This document shows, in pieces, positions 16,746 to 26,392 of a stretch of 64,000 bases of DNA. Position 1 is the first letter of the stretch. Each line of letters starts with the position of its first letter. The position numbers and the translations under genes were made by a program. The notes under the pieces were generated by a model, which was not told where the DNA came from, did not search any database, and saw nothing but the letters and a program-made list of their open reading frames with translations. Source of the stretch: DASYXT01 sp035934555 (GTDB lineage: Bacteria; Verrucomicrobiota; Verrucomicrobiia; Limisphaerales; UBA8199); assembly GCA_035934555.1 (NCBI GenBank), contig DASYXT010000118.1, positions 210,377 through 274,376 of the forward strand, read 5' to 3'.

Positions 16746-19700
16746 ATGCGCCTGGCCCTAAAACTGGCGGGTTTTGCCCTTGCCCTGTTCGGCACGACAA
16801 CCCCCAGCTTCGCCCAGAGCCCCAACCTTATCCCTCCACCAGCCACGAACTATGTGCTGGAACTCAACGGCGGCTACGTCGAGCTGCCGCCCAATATCTT
16901 CAACGACCTGACGCAGGCCACCGTCGAGGCCTGGGTGCGGTGGGATGACCTCAGCGGCACCTACAAACGCGTTTTCGATTACGGTGACGCCCGTCAGGAC
17001 ATGAGCATCACGAGCGGGGCAGCACCCTCGGATTCCGCTCAACTCGGATTCGCAGCCTCTGATGGGGCGCAGACGAATGACCTGACGGGTGTGAAGTGGA
17101 TATTCGTTCCCAACATCTTGAAGACGCACACTTGGTGCCACGTTGCAGCCGTTTCCGGCCCTGGGGGAATGAAATTCTACCTCGACGGAGCGCTGGTTGG
17201 AACGAATGCCTACACGGGCAGTTTCGCCTCAATTAAGAGCGGTGTGCGCAATTACCTGGGCCAGAGGGTCACTGCCACCGACCCGCCCACGACCTTCAAG
17301 GGCGCCATGGATGAGGTCCGCGTCTGGAGTTTCGAGCGCTCCCAGGCGCAGATCCGCCAGGACATGTTCCAACATCTCACCGGGAATGAGCCGGGACTGG
17401 CGGGGCTGTGGGATTTCGACCAGGTGACCAACGGCGTGTTGGAGGACCTTTCAACAGGCCATCACGACGGGAAGCTGGTGGGCGACGCTCGGGTGGTCGC
17501 GGCGGAATTGCCTTCGGCCAACACCGTGGCTCCCTGGTCGCAACTGCTGCTGCACTTGACCGACAGCACCGGCGCTTCACTCCCGAATGTGGACGTTCGC
17601 GCGCAGGTCAACGGCGCCGAGGTGGGGCGGGCCACGACCGACTTTGCAGGAACAGCCGCCCTGGCAGTCTGGACGCGTGCGCCGATGGTGGACCTCGTTG
17701 CTTCGGACATCAATGGTCTAGGCGGCTGGCAGATCGCCGTCCCGATCACGCCATACACGGTCCGCACCAACACTTGGAAACTCGGGCAGGCCCTGCAGCT
17801 TGGGGGGCGCATGGTGGCATTGGATGGGAAGACACCCATGGCCGATGTGGTGGTGGAACTGGTTCAGCCGGCGGGCGCCGGAGCCGAATCTCGTAGCAGG
17901 CGGGGAGAGGCGGCTTTGCCTGAAACTGAGATGTCTGAACTCAGAATTCGGAAGGCCAATCAAAGCCTCCTTGCCTCACCTGCGGCGAATCGGGTGATGG
18001 AGCTCGATGGCAAAAGCTATATGGTGTTGCCGACGAATATCGTCGCTGGACTGACGGCCGCAACCATCGAAGGATGGGTGAGGTGGGCCAAGCTGGTGCC
18101 TCACGCCGACATGTTCGATTTCGGGGGTCGCAATGGGGATGCGTGGGTCAGGCCCGGCAACCCAAACCCAGAGGCCGACAACCCTATGGACCTCTCAACG
18201 TTCTTCGACGTCGGCTATCCCCCCAAGCAACGGTTTGACCTCAATGCGCCTGACATCCTGCGGCCAAACCAGTGGTTACACCTGGCATTTGTCACTGGAC
18301 CCGGCGGCATGAAATTGTTCCTCAATGGAGTTTTGATGGCAGCCACGAACTACACCGGCAGCTTTGCGGCGATCCCCAACTTTGTTGACGACCACAATCT
18401 GGTCGGGCGGGACATCGATCGCCTCTACCCATACCTGAACGGCCAGGTGGACGAGTTCGCTGTCTGGAAAACGGCTCGTACCGCCGAAGAGGTCCGCTCG
18501 GACATGCTCACCAAATTGACCGGCCATGAGCCCGGCCTTGTTGGCCTTTGGAACTTTGATGACCCGGCCCATCCCGGAACAGACTCCTCCACCAACGGGT
18601 TCGACGGGAAACTCGTCGGCCAGGCAAAGACCATTGCTGAGAATCTGCCCCTGGTGGTGGCAGGGCGCATTACTGATGCCAGGGGACATGCGCTGACCAA
18701 GGCTTACGTCGAAGTGCGCCGGCCCGACGGTGAGACGCTCCGTTCGCCAGCCAATGCGGACGGTGACTACGCCTTCACCATTCAACCATCGGAGAAGCGC
18801 GATCTCTTCGCCACCGACGGCCAGCTTTCCGCCTATCGCTTCGGTTTCCGGCCCAGCGCCGAACCGGGGCAACGACTCGACTGGACACTGGCCGATCCTG
18901 GGCAAACGCCGGTCACCTTGCTCCCCAAGCGCACCCGGTCAAATCGTGAATCCTTCCCTCCCGGCACCGTAGTTGCTGCCGTGTTGACCCAGGACGACGG
19001 CTCATTCGATTTCGCCAACCTGCGGCCCGGTGTTTATCAACTGCGCTGCCAAATTCCAGGCGGCCGCGCGTGGTTCAAGGCCGGCCACCCACTCTACCTC
19101 GAGCCAAACATAAGCGAGACTGAAATTGCGAAATTGAAATCGCTCCAGTGGCCGATCGCCCCGTTCCGGAAGGGGCGGTGGACAAGATTCGGCGTGCTGG
19201 ACGGTCTGTCCGCAAACCGGACTGGGCGGCTCATATTCACGCCGCAAGGAAGGCTTTGGTTGAATACGGGAGGAGGAGGAGGGCTGTCTCGATTCGATGG
19301 CCGGGAGTTTTTCAATTTCACTTCCGAGGGACGCTCCGTGATGGCGGTCGGCCCTCTGTCCACTTATCGCGACTCGCAAGGCGGCTTCTGGCTGGGCACA
19401 GTCGGAGGACTTTTGACCTACCATCCCGGAACCGGCCAGCCGCCGTCGTCTTTCGCCCCGCGGGATTTGCCGACCGACCGCATTTTTGAATTCGCCGGCA
19501 CGGCGGACGGTGCGGTTTGGTGGCGAACCGAGGAGGCGCTGGTCCGCTACGACGCCGGGCGCGGCACCGTGTTCACGAATCTCTGGCGCACGGAATCTTT
19601 TTCAGGAGAAATCCTTTATCCACAAAGGCTGGCCGCCGCCCGGGACTGCTTGTGGGTCACTGGGCCGGGGGCAGGACTGTTGAAGCTCCAAGGTACCAAC

Positions 19701-22700
19701 ATCACTCGATTCACTTCAGGGCAAGGGCTGCGCTCCGAGGACACCGGTCCGGTGGCGGCGGCACCGGACGGCACGGTCTGGCTGGCAGTCGGCGCGCACA
19801 GTCTGGCGCAGTTTGATGGCACCAATTTCAACTACCTCACATCGCGCGACGGTCTGCCCGGCGGCATCATCACGAGCATTTACCCGGCGCCCGACGGTGC
19901 GCTCTGGCTGGGGACATCTGAACAAGTTGTGGCCCGATTCGACGGCCGGAGTTTCACCTGCTCTGGCAGGGCCCGCAATCTCACGGGGAATCAAGACAGT
20001 TATACCGGCGAGGAATGTTGGGCGATTCAGACCGGACCGGACGGGGCGGTCTGGTTCGGCACGGGGGATGGTCTGTATCGGTTCGAAAAGACGACCTTTG
20101 AAAAATACACGACTCGAGACGGTCTGCCCGAAGGGCCCGCGAATGCTCTGGTGGCAACCCCCGGTGGAGAGCTCGTAGCGGCAATCGGCACCAATGGGAT
20201 GGCGGTGTTTGATGGCGAGCGCTTTGAAGCGCTCAAGGAAGAGATGGCGATTTCGGCCATGGCTGAGGGCCCGGGCGGTCAATTGTGGGTGGCATTCAAC
20301 TCCCGGACGGATTCGAAGCGGCGCATTGCGCTCATGCGCGGTAGGAACATCGTTTCGGTCATCACGAATTTCAGCGGCCTGCCTAGAGGGCGCATCAGTT
20401 GCCTGGCGTTGAGCCCCGATGGGTCCCTCTGGGCGGGGGGCCGGTATGGCGGCGTGGCCCGCTTTGAAGGAACCAACGGAGTTCCGCCGCTCGTCGCGAC
20501 CAACGGGCTGCTGGCCAAAATGGTCTTGGCCATTCACTGCGACGGTTCGGGCTCGGTATGGATCGGTGTCGCGGGGGGAATCGTTCGCTACGACGGCAGC
20601 CGGTGGACAGAGTTCACGCAAACAAATGGAGCCCCGGGACTATTCGTGAGGGGCATCGCCGATGGGCCAGACGGCACCTTATGGGTTGGTTCTGAGGATG
20701 GCGGCCTCGCGCGGTTCAACGGCAAAGTCATGACCCCCGTCGAGCAGACCAAGGATCTCGCGGTGCCCAGGTCGGTGTTTAACATTTTCTGCGACGCCAA
20801 AGGCACGCTTTGGTTCGCCACGTCCATGGGCGTGACGCGTTACGACGGCGTCGCGTGGTCATCGCTAGGCGAGCGTGACGGTTTGCTGCCGGGAGCAGTG
20901 AACTGCACTGTCCAAGACTCCAAAGGCGTGATGTGGTTCGGCGCCGAGAGCGGCCTGACGCGATACCAACCCATGCGTGCGGAAACAAGTGCGCCGTCCA
21001 TGGCGGTGCAAGTTGACCGGACTTACACAGACTTGGACGCGCTGCCGAAGATAACAGAGGGACGACTCGTGACATTCAAGTGCGATACGGTGGATTTTCG
21101 CAGCCAGCCGGGGCAACGCCTGTACCGACACGCCGTGGTCCCCGGCCGGGTTCAGGCGCCGCCCGCCAAGACGAACCCGCTTTGGAATGCGCCCACCCGC
21201 GAGCCACAATTCGAATGGCCGGCGTCGAGGCGAGGTAATTATACGGTTTTCGTGCAGTCGATTGATCGCGACCTCAACTACTCGGAGTCGGCGCGGGCGT
21301 TTCTGAGCATCGTCACGCCTTGGTATGCCAACGCGCTCATCCTGGCGCCGGGCGGTGGCGGGGTGCTCGGCTTGCTGGGGTGGGCGTTCGTCGCGCGGTT
21401 TCTGGTGGTCCGCCGCAAGCGCGAGGCGGAGAAGTTGCGGGAACGATTGCTCGAGGAAGAACACGCCGCCCGTGAGGCTGCCGAAAAGGCGAAGGCCGAA
21501 ATCGAGGCCAAGAATGCCGAACTGGCCACCGCCAAGGAAGCCGCGGATGCCGCCAGCGCGGCCAAATCCCAGTTCCTGGCTAACATGAGTCACGAGCTGC
21601 GCACACCGCTCAATGCGATCATCGGCTATAGCGAGATGCTCCAGGACGAAGCCCACGACCTGGGCACGAAAGAAATGGTCCCGGACCTGGAGAAAATCCA
21701 TGGGGCCGGCAAACACCTGCTGGGGCTCATCAACGACATCCTCGATTTGTCCAAGATCGAGGCGGGCAAGATGACTCTTTACCTCGAGGAGTTTGACGTG
21801 GGCAAAATGGTTCAGGAAGTCGCCAGCACGGTGCAGCCGCTGGTCGCCAAAAACGGTAACCGGCTGGAAGTGCATTGCCCGGCCGATATCGGTGTGATGA
21901 AAGCCGATCTCACCAAAGTGCGCCAGTCCCTGTTTAATCTGCTCAGCAATGCGAGCAAGTTTACTGAAAAAGGAGTGATCCGTTTAAGCGTAGAGCGTGA
22001 GAGCATACCAGAAGGCGACGGCGAATTACGCCCCCCCTCTCCCCCGCTCTCCCGCTCCACGATCCGGTTCTCGGTAAGCGACACCGGCATCGGCATGACC
22101 CCCGAGCAGCTCGGCCGCCTCTTCGAGGCGTTCAGCCAGGCGGATGCATCGACGACGCGCAAGTACGGTGGCACCGGTCTGGGCCTGGCCATCAGCCGCA
22201 AGTTCTGCCGAATGATGGGAGGAGAGTTGAGCGCGAGCAGTCAGCGTGGCCAGGGCAGCACCTTTACGGTCACCTTGCCCGTTCGAGTGGAGGAATCTCA
22301 AGGGACCGATGAAGCATTAACGGTGAAAGGGTTGTCCGAGCTCAATCGCGGGCGCAGCACGGTGCTGGTGATTGACGACGAAGTCAACGCGCGCGAGTTG
22401 GTGGCGCGCGCGCTGACTAAAGAGGGGTTCCATGTGGAATTGGCAACAGACGGCAAGCGCGGGCTGGAATTAGCGCGCGAGCTTAAGCCCGCGGTGATCA
22501 CGCTGGATGTGATGATGCCGGGGATGGACGGCTGGGCGGTGTTGCGGGCCTTGAAAGCCGATGCGCAAACGGCAGAAATTCCGGTGATCATGTTGACCAT
22601 CGTCGATGACAAGCAGATTGGTTTTGCGCTCGGGGCGGCCGATTACTTCACCAAACCGATTGATTGGACCCGGCTCGCCGCGTCGCTGCAAAAGTATCGG

Positions 22701-23087
22701 CGTGCTCCAGACGCTCAGACGGTGCTGGTGGTCGAGGACGAGGCGCAAACGCGGGAGATGCTGCGGCGGGCGCTGGGCAAGGCCGATTGGGAAGTGTTGG
22801 AAGCGGAGAATGGACGTGTGGCTCTGGACAAGCTGAATGGGCTTGTGCCCGCAGTGATTCTGCTGGATTTGATGATGCCGGAGATGGACGGGTTTGAATT
22901 TATGCAGGAGCTGCGGAAGCGACCGGCGTTTCGGCTAGTGCCGGTGGTGGTGATCACGGCCAAGGACATTACGGACGAAGACCGGCGACGTCTCAACGGG
23001 CAGGTGTCGCGGATTCTGCAGAAGGCCACGTTGAAAGTCGAGGATTTGGTGGCAGAGGTGCGAATGCTTGCGGGAGGCGGATTATGA
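16746..23087 (+). CDS. Giant hybrid sensor kinase: LamG x2, propeller, HisKA-HATPase, REC x2
   Basis: 2113 residues. Signal peptide 1-24 (FALALFGTTTPSFAQS). LamG/ConA-like lectin domains near 35-235 and 415-620, each followed by an Ig or carboxypeptidase-regulatory-like segment. Then about 14 two-component-regulator propeller blades (~800-1390, recurring W-x-G motifs), a Y_Y_Y-type segment, a membrane helix near 1530-1555 and a coiled coil. The kinase has HisKA with H1616 (NMSHELRTPLNAIIGYSEML), then HATPase (NLLSNASKFT, GTGLGLAISR). Receiver 1 has D1877/D1878 with phospho-Asp D1921; receiver 2 has D1998 with D2041. There is no DNA-binding domain, so output goes to a partner. The lectin domains suggest a polysaccharide signal (inference). 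Confidence 0.93.
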   Translation: MRLALKLAGFALALFGTTTPSFAQSPNLIPPPATNYVLELNGGYVELPPNIFNDLTQATVEAWVRWDDLSGTYKRVFDYGDARQDMSITSGAAPSDSAQLGFAASDGAQTNDLTGVKWIFVPNILKTHTWCHVAAVSGPGGMKFYLDGALVGTNAYTGSFASIKSGVRNYLGQRVTATDPPTTFKGAMDEVRVWSFERSQAQIRQDMFQHLTGNEPGLAGLWDFDQVTNGVLEDLSTGHHDGKLVGDARVVAAELPSANTVAPWSQLLLHLTDSTGASLPNVDVRAQVNGAEVGRATTDFAGTAALAVWTRAPMVDLVASDINGLGGWQIAVPITPYTVRTNTWKLGQALQLGGRMVALDGKTPMADVVVELVQPAGAGAESRSRRGEAALPETEMSELRIRKANQSLLASPAANRVMELDGKSYMVLPTNIVAGLTAATIEGWVRWAKLVPHADMFDFGGRNGDAWVRPGNPNPEADNPMDLSTFFDVGYPPKQRFDLNAPDILRPNQWLHLAFVTGPGGMKLFLNGVLMAATNYTGSFAAIPNFVDDHNLVGRDIDRLYPYLNGQVDEFAVWKTARTAEEVRSDMLTKLTGHEPGLVGLWNFDDPAHPGTDSSTNGFDGKLVGQAKTIAENLPLVVAGRITDARGHALTKAYVEVRRPDGETLRSPANADGDYAFTIQPSEKRDLFATDGQLSAYRFGFRPSAEPGQRLDWTLADPGQTPVTLLPKRTRSNRESFPPGTVVAAVLTQDDGSFDFANLRPGVYQLRCQIPGGRAWFKAGHPLYLEPNISETEIAKLKSLQWPIAPFRKGRWTRFGVLDGLSANRTGRLIFTPQGRLWLNTGGGGGLSRFDGREFFNFTSEGRSVMAVGPLSTYRDSQGGFWLGTVGGLLTYHPGTGQPPSSFAPRDLPTDRIFEFAGTADGAVWWRTEEALVRYDAGRGTVFTNLWRTESFSGEILYPQRLAAARDCLWVTGPGAGLLKLQGTNITRFTSGQGLRSEDTGPVAAAPDGTVWLAVGAHSLAQFDGTNFNYLTSRDGLPGGIITSIYPAPDGALWLGTSEQVVARFDGRSFTCSGRARNLTGNQDSYTGEECWAIQTGPDGAVWFGTGDGLYRFEKTTFEKYTTRDGLPEGPANALVATPGGELVAAIGTNGMAVFDGERFEALKEEMAISAMAEGPGGQLWVAFNSRTDSKRRIALMRGRNIVSVITNFSGLPRGRISCLALSPDGSLWAGGRYGGVARFEGTNGVPPLVATNGLLAKMVLAIHCDGSGSVWIGVAGGIVRYDGSRWTEFTQTNGAPGLFVRGIADGPDGTLWVGSEDGGLARFNGKVMTPVEQTKDLAVPRSVFNIFCDAKGTLWFATSMGVTRYDGVAWSSLGERDGLLPGAVNCTVQDSKGVMWFGAESGLTRYQPMRAETSAPSMAVQVDRTYTDLDALPKITEGRLVTFKCDTVDFRSQPGQRLYRHAVVPGRVQAPPAKTNPLWNAPTREPQFEWPASRRGNYTVFVQSIDRDLNYSESARAFLSIVTPWYANALILAPGGGGVLGLLGWAFVARFLVVRRKREAEKLRERLLEEEHAAREAAEKAKAEIEAKNAELATAKEAADAASAAKSQFLANMSHELRTPLNAIIGYSEMLQDEAHDLGTKEMVPDLEKIHGAGKHLLGLINDILDLSKIEAGKMTLYLEEFDVGKMVQEVASTVQPLVAKNGNRLEVHCPADIGVMKADLTKVRQSLFNLLSNASKFTEKGVIRLSVERESIPEGDGELRPPSPPLSRSTIRFSVSDTGIGMTPEQLGRLFEAFSQADASTTRKYGGTGLGLAISRKFCRMMGGELSASSQRGQGSTFTVTLPVRVEESQGTDEALTVKGLSELNRGRSTVLVIDDEVNARELVARALTKEGFHVELATDGKRGLELARELKPAVITLDVMMPGMDGWAVLRALKADAQTAEIPVIMLTIVDDKQIGFALGAADYFTKPIDWTRLAASLQKYRRAPDAQTVLVVEDEAQTREMLRRALGKADWEVLEAENGRVALDKLNGLVPAVILLDLMMPEMDGFEFMQELRKRPAFRLVPVVVITAKDITDEDRRRLNGQVSRILQKATLKVEDLVAEVRMLAGGGL

Positions 23088-23127
23088 GCTACGAGAGGGG
23101 AAGAGGAGCAAGAGCAGGAGCAGGAAC

Positions 23128-24531
23128 ATGGGCATGAGCAAGAGACTGGGCACAACGGGGGCCGAGAGTGGCGCAGCGGGCTCGACACTCATTCGCTCAA
23201 TTGGTCGCTGGAGTCTCACCGCGCTAATGATCAATTGCATTATCGGCTCTGGAATCTTTGGTCTGCCAGGGAAACTGGTGGCGACGGCCGGCCGGGCGAG
23301 CCCGCTCGTGATGATAGTAGCCGGCTTGCTGATGGGCGTGATCGTTTTTTGTTATGCCGAAGTAGCCTCGCAGTTTTCAGAGCAAGGCGGAGCTTACCTG
23401 TATGCCCGCACTGCTTTTGGCACATTCGCCGGGATACAAGTGGGGTGGTTCTGGTTTCTTGCCGTGCTCGGAAGTGCGGCGGCCAGTGCCGACCTCTTTT
23501 TGGATCATCTGAGCGGATTCGTACCTTGGGCTGGGCAAGGATGGCCACGGGCGGTCGTCCTGACCGGATTGGTCCTGCTCCCAACACTCATCAACTACGG
23601 TGGCACGCGCAAGGGCACCCTGTTAAGCAATGGATTCACGGTGGCGAAATTACTGCCGCTGGTCCTGTTGATCGTGTTCGGCTCGGTCGGGTTCAGTCAT
23701 CACGCGCGACTGCTGACTGTTTCTGAACTGACTGCCCCTGGTTGGGGCGGGTGGGCGAGTGGGTTGCTCGTGCTTTCGTTTGCGTACAGCGGTTTTTCCG
23801 ATCCGCTGACGGCAGCCGGGGAGGTGCGGGAGCCGCGGCGAAGCATACCGCTGGCGTTACTCACCGCGCTGGGAGTTTGCATCGCGGTTTATAGCCTGAT
23901 TCAGTTCGTGGTCGTCGCGACCCTGAGGCCCGGGCCCCTGAGTCCTGCGCAGACGGAGCGACCCCTGGGTGCCGTTGCCGGTGCCCTGCTCGGCTCCCCT
24001 GGCGCGAAATTCGTCGAGCTGGCGGTGATGGTTTCAACATATGGGTGGTTATCGGCATCATTGTTGAACGCACCGAGGTGCATATATGCCATGGCGACGC
24101 ATGGCGAATTCCCTGCATGGTTTGGGCGATTGCACCCGCGGTTTGGCACGCCGCATATCGCGCTCGTGGTCGTGGCCGTGCTGGCCTGGTTGCTGGCAGT
24201 CACTGGCAGCTTTGGTTGGTGTCTGGTGCTCAGCGCCGGCGCCGGTATCATTGACTGCGCCACTGCTTGCGCGGCGCTTTTACGTTTGCGCCGGCTGCAA
24301 CCCGGCGCGGCAAGGTTTCGTGTGCCCTTTGGGACTTTGTTCAGCGTGCTCGGGCTGGCGATTTGCATCGTAATGTTGACCCAGTTGAAAGCACGGGAAA
24401 CGTTGGTTATGGTCGCCACTGCTTTGGTGGCTGGCGCCAACTGGTGGTGGGCCCGCACGCGCACCTCTCTCGCCGCCGTCCCTAGGCCGGTCCTTGAACT
24501 CACCCCGCCCGGACCCGGGGCTTTGGAGTAA
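23128..24531 (+). CDS. APC-family amino acid permease
   Basis: 467 residues with about 12 hydrophobic segments, the amino acid-polyamine-organocation fold. TM1 has the conserved unwound-helix glycines in NCIIGSGIFGLPGKL, and TM6 contains the family segment FAYSGFSDPLTAAGEVREPRR. It should move an amino acid or amine with protons, or by exchange. The ATG at 23128 is chosen because AGGAGCAGG precedes it; the longer frame would overlap the kinase gene by 20 bases and add a charged low-complexity head. It is co-directional with the kinase and could supply or sense the ligand of that pathway. Confidence 0.9.
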   Translation: MGMSKRLGTTGAESGAAGSTLIRSIGRWSLTALMINCIIGSGIFGLPGKLVATAGRASPLVMIVAGLLMGVIVFCYAEVASQFSEQGGAYLYARTAFGTFAGIQVGWFWFLAVLGSAAASADLFLDHLSGFVPWAGQGWPRAVVLTGLVLLPTLINYGGTRKGTLLSNGFTVAKLLPLVLLIVFGSVGFSHHARLLTVSELTAPGWGGWASGLLVLSFAYSGFSDPLTAAGEVREPRRSIPLALLTALGVCIAVYSLIQFVVVATLRPGPLSPAQTERPLGAVAGALLGSPGAKFVELAVMVSTYGWLSASLLNAPRCIYAMATHGEFPAWFGRLHPRFGTPHIALVVVAVLAWLLAVTGSFGWCLVLSAGAGIIDCATACAALLRLRRLQPGAARFRVPFGTLFSVLGLAICIVMLTQLKARETLVMVATALVAGANWWWARTRTSLAAVPRPVLELTPPGPGALE

Positions 24532-24566
24532 CACCCGCTGCGGCATTTTATGCTTTTGCCCGACTC

Positions 24567-26270
24567 ATGAATCCAACGCCGAAATCCGGTCACGAACAAC
24601 CAGTCGAGAAAGTGGAGCTGTCGCGCCTGCGCCACGAGCTACGCACCCCGATCAACCACATCCTGGGTTATTGCGAGATGCTGATGGAAGAAGCGCGGCT
24701 TCCCGAGATGTGCCTCCAAGACCTGCGCAGGATTCATGCGGGCGGACGCGAACTCCAAACCTTGATCGCCCGCTACTTTGACGACGACCGCTTCTCACAG
24801 GAGCGCGATCTGCACCAACTCTATCACGAGCTGCGCACGCCCGTGAACCACATCATTGGTTATAGCGATCTGCTCCTGGAACAGACCGAGCAGCCGGCCA
24901 TTCAGGCTGCGGCTGCCGATTTGCAAAAAATCCGCGAAGCCGCGCGCACCTGGCTGGAACTGATGGAAGCCTACCTGGTAGAGCCCGCGATCTCTGATGC
25001 CCAAGCAGCCGTTGATCCTGGCGACAACCGCCCGCCCGCGTTGACCTTGAACCTCGGCTTCGGCTTTACGGTCCCCGGCCCAAAAAGCTCAAGCACGGTG
25101 TTCAAGGACCAGGGCGCGCTGCTGGTGGTGGATGATGACGAGACGAGCCGCGAAATGCTCGCGCGCCGGTTGCGCCGGATTGGCTACACTGTCTCGGCGA
25201 TTTCCAATGGCGTGCACGCGCTGGCGCTCGCCCGCAAACAGAAATTCGACCTGGTGATGCTGGACATGGTCATGCCCGGCCTTGACGGCTTCCAGGTCCT
25301 GGCCAAATTCAAAGCCGAGCCTGGCCTGCGCGATATCCCGATCATCATGCTATCGGCCCTCGACGAGGAGAATGGGATCGCCCGTTCGATCGAAATGGGC
25401 GCCGAGGATTACCTCGCCAAACCGTTCAACCCGGTGTTCCTGCGCGCGCGGATTGGCGCCTGCCTGGAAAAGAAGCGGCTGAGAGACAGGGAACTTGCCA
25501 CTCATGAGGCCTTGGTCAGCACACAAAAGAAACTGGCGGCCGAACTGGCCGGCGCTGCGGCTTACGTCCGCTCGCTGCTGCCGCCCCCTTTGTCTTCGCC
25601 GGTGGCCACAGACTGGAGTTTCGCTCCCAGTGAGCAACTCGGCGGAGACGCCTTCGGCTATCACTGGCTGAATCCGGAGCAGTTCGCGATTTACCTTTTG
25701 GATGTGTGCGGTCACGGCGTGGGCGCCGCGTTGCTGTCGGTTTCCGCGCTGCAGACCTTGCGCGCGCAGACCTTGGTCGGCGTCAATTTTTCGGAACCGT
25801 CCGAAGTGCTGGCTGCGCTCAACCGTGTGTTTTCGATGGAGCGGCAGAATCAATTGTTCTTCTCGCTCTGGTACGGCGTTTACGATTTGAGAACGCGTGA
25901 ATTGAGCTTTGCCAGCGCGGGGCACCCGCCGGCCCTCCTGCTGGGTCCCGAAACGGCCCCGCCATTCTCTTTGGCGCCGCTCCGCACCGAGGCGCCGGCG
26001 ATCGGCTGTTTCGACGAGGCGCAATTTCCCAGCGCGCGCCGAGGCGTACCGCCGGGCAGCCGCCTGCTGGTGTTCAGCGACGGGGTATTCGAGATCTTTC
26101 ACGGCTCGGAACGGGTGGGGACGTGGGAGGAATTTGTCGCCGGGTTTGAGGATGCGGCGGTGCGCAACTTGCGGCCGGCCGCGCGGCTCGAGCGGGCGCG
26201 GCAGGCGCGTGGGGCGCAGGTGCTGGAGGATGACTTTTCCCTGCTTGAGGTGCGGTTCCGGGGACCATAA
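24567..26270 (+). CDS. DHp-DHp-REC-PP2C signalling phosphatase
   Basis: 567 residues. Two DHp-like (HisKA) helix hairpins, each with an intact H-box: H23 in SRLRHELRTPINHILGY and H87 in YHELRTPVNHIIGYSDLL. No HATPase domain follows either. A receiver domain comes next (LLVVDDDETS, phospho-acceptor D233 in LDMVMPGLDGFQ, Lys in DYLAKPFNP), then a SpoIIE-type PP2C phosphatase with metal-site motifs GGDAFGY, DVCGHGVGAA, SAGHPPALL and FSDGVFEIF. It probably takes phosphate on its histidines or receiver from another kinase and controls Ser/Thr dephosphorylation of a target such as an anti-sigma antagonist; no such target gene is nearby. Confidence 0.92.
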   Translation: MNPTPKSGHEQPVEKVELSRLRHELRTPINHILGYCEMLMEEARLPEMCLQDLRRIHAGGRELQTLIARYFDDDRFSQERDLHQLYHELRTPVNHIIGYSDLLLEQTEQPAIQAAAADLQKIREAARTWLELMEAYLVEPAISDAQAAVDPGDNRPPALTLNLGFGFTVPGPKSSSTVFKDQGALLVVDDDETSREMLARRLRRIGYTVSAISNGVHALALARKQKFDLVMLDMVMPGLDGFQVLAKFKAEPGLRDIPIIMLSALDEENGIARSIEMGAEDYLAKPFNPVFLRARIGACLEKKRLRDRELATHEALVSTQKKLAAELAGAAAYVRSLLPPPLSSPVATDWSFAPSEQLGGDAFGYHWLNPEQFAIYLLDVCGHGVGAALLSVSALQTLRAQTLVGVNFSEPSEVLAALNRVFSMERQNQLFFSLWYGVYDLRTRELSFASAGHPPALLLGPETAPPFSLAPLRTEAPAIGCFDEAQFPSARRGVPPGSRLLVFSDGVFEIFHGSERVGTWEEFVAGFEDAAVRNLRPAARLERARQARGAQVLEDDFSLLEVRFRGP

Positions 26271-26392
26271 AGCGTCAGATCGAGAAGCGGGGGAGCGGAC
26301 CGGGCGGTCGTCAACCTTCGTCGTGGGGGGGGCTGATAGAGGGGTTAAGTTCGCCTTGAAAAGGGGCGGTGGGTGTGGGAGCGTCGCACCGG

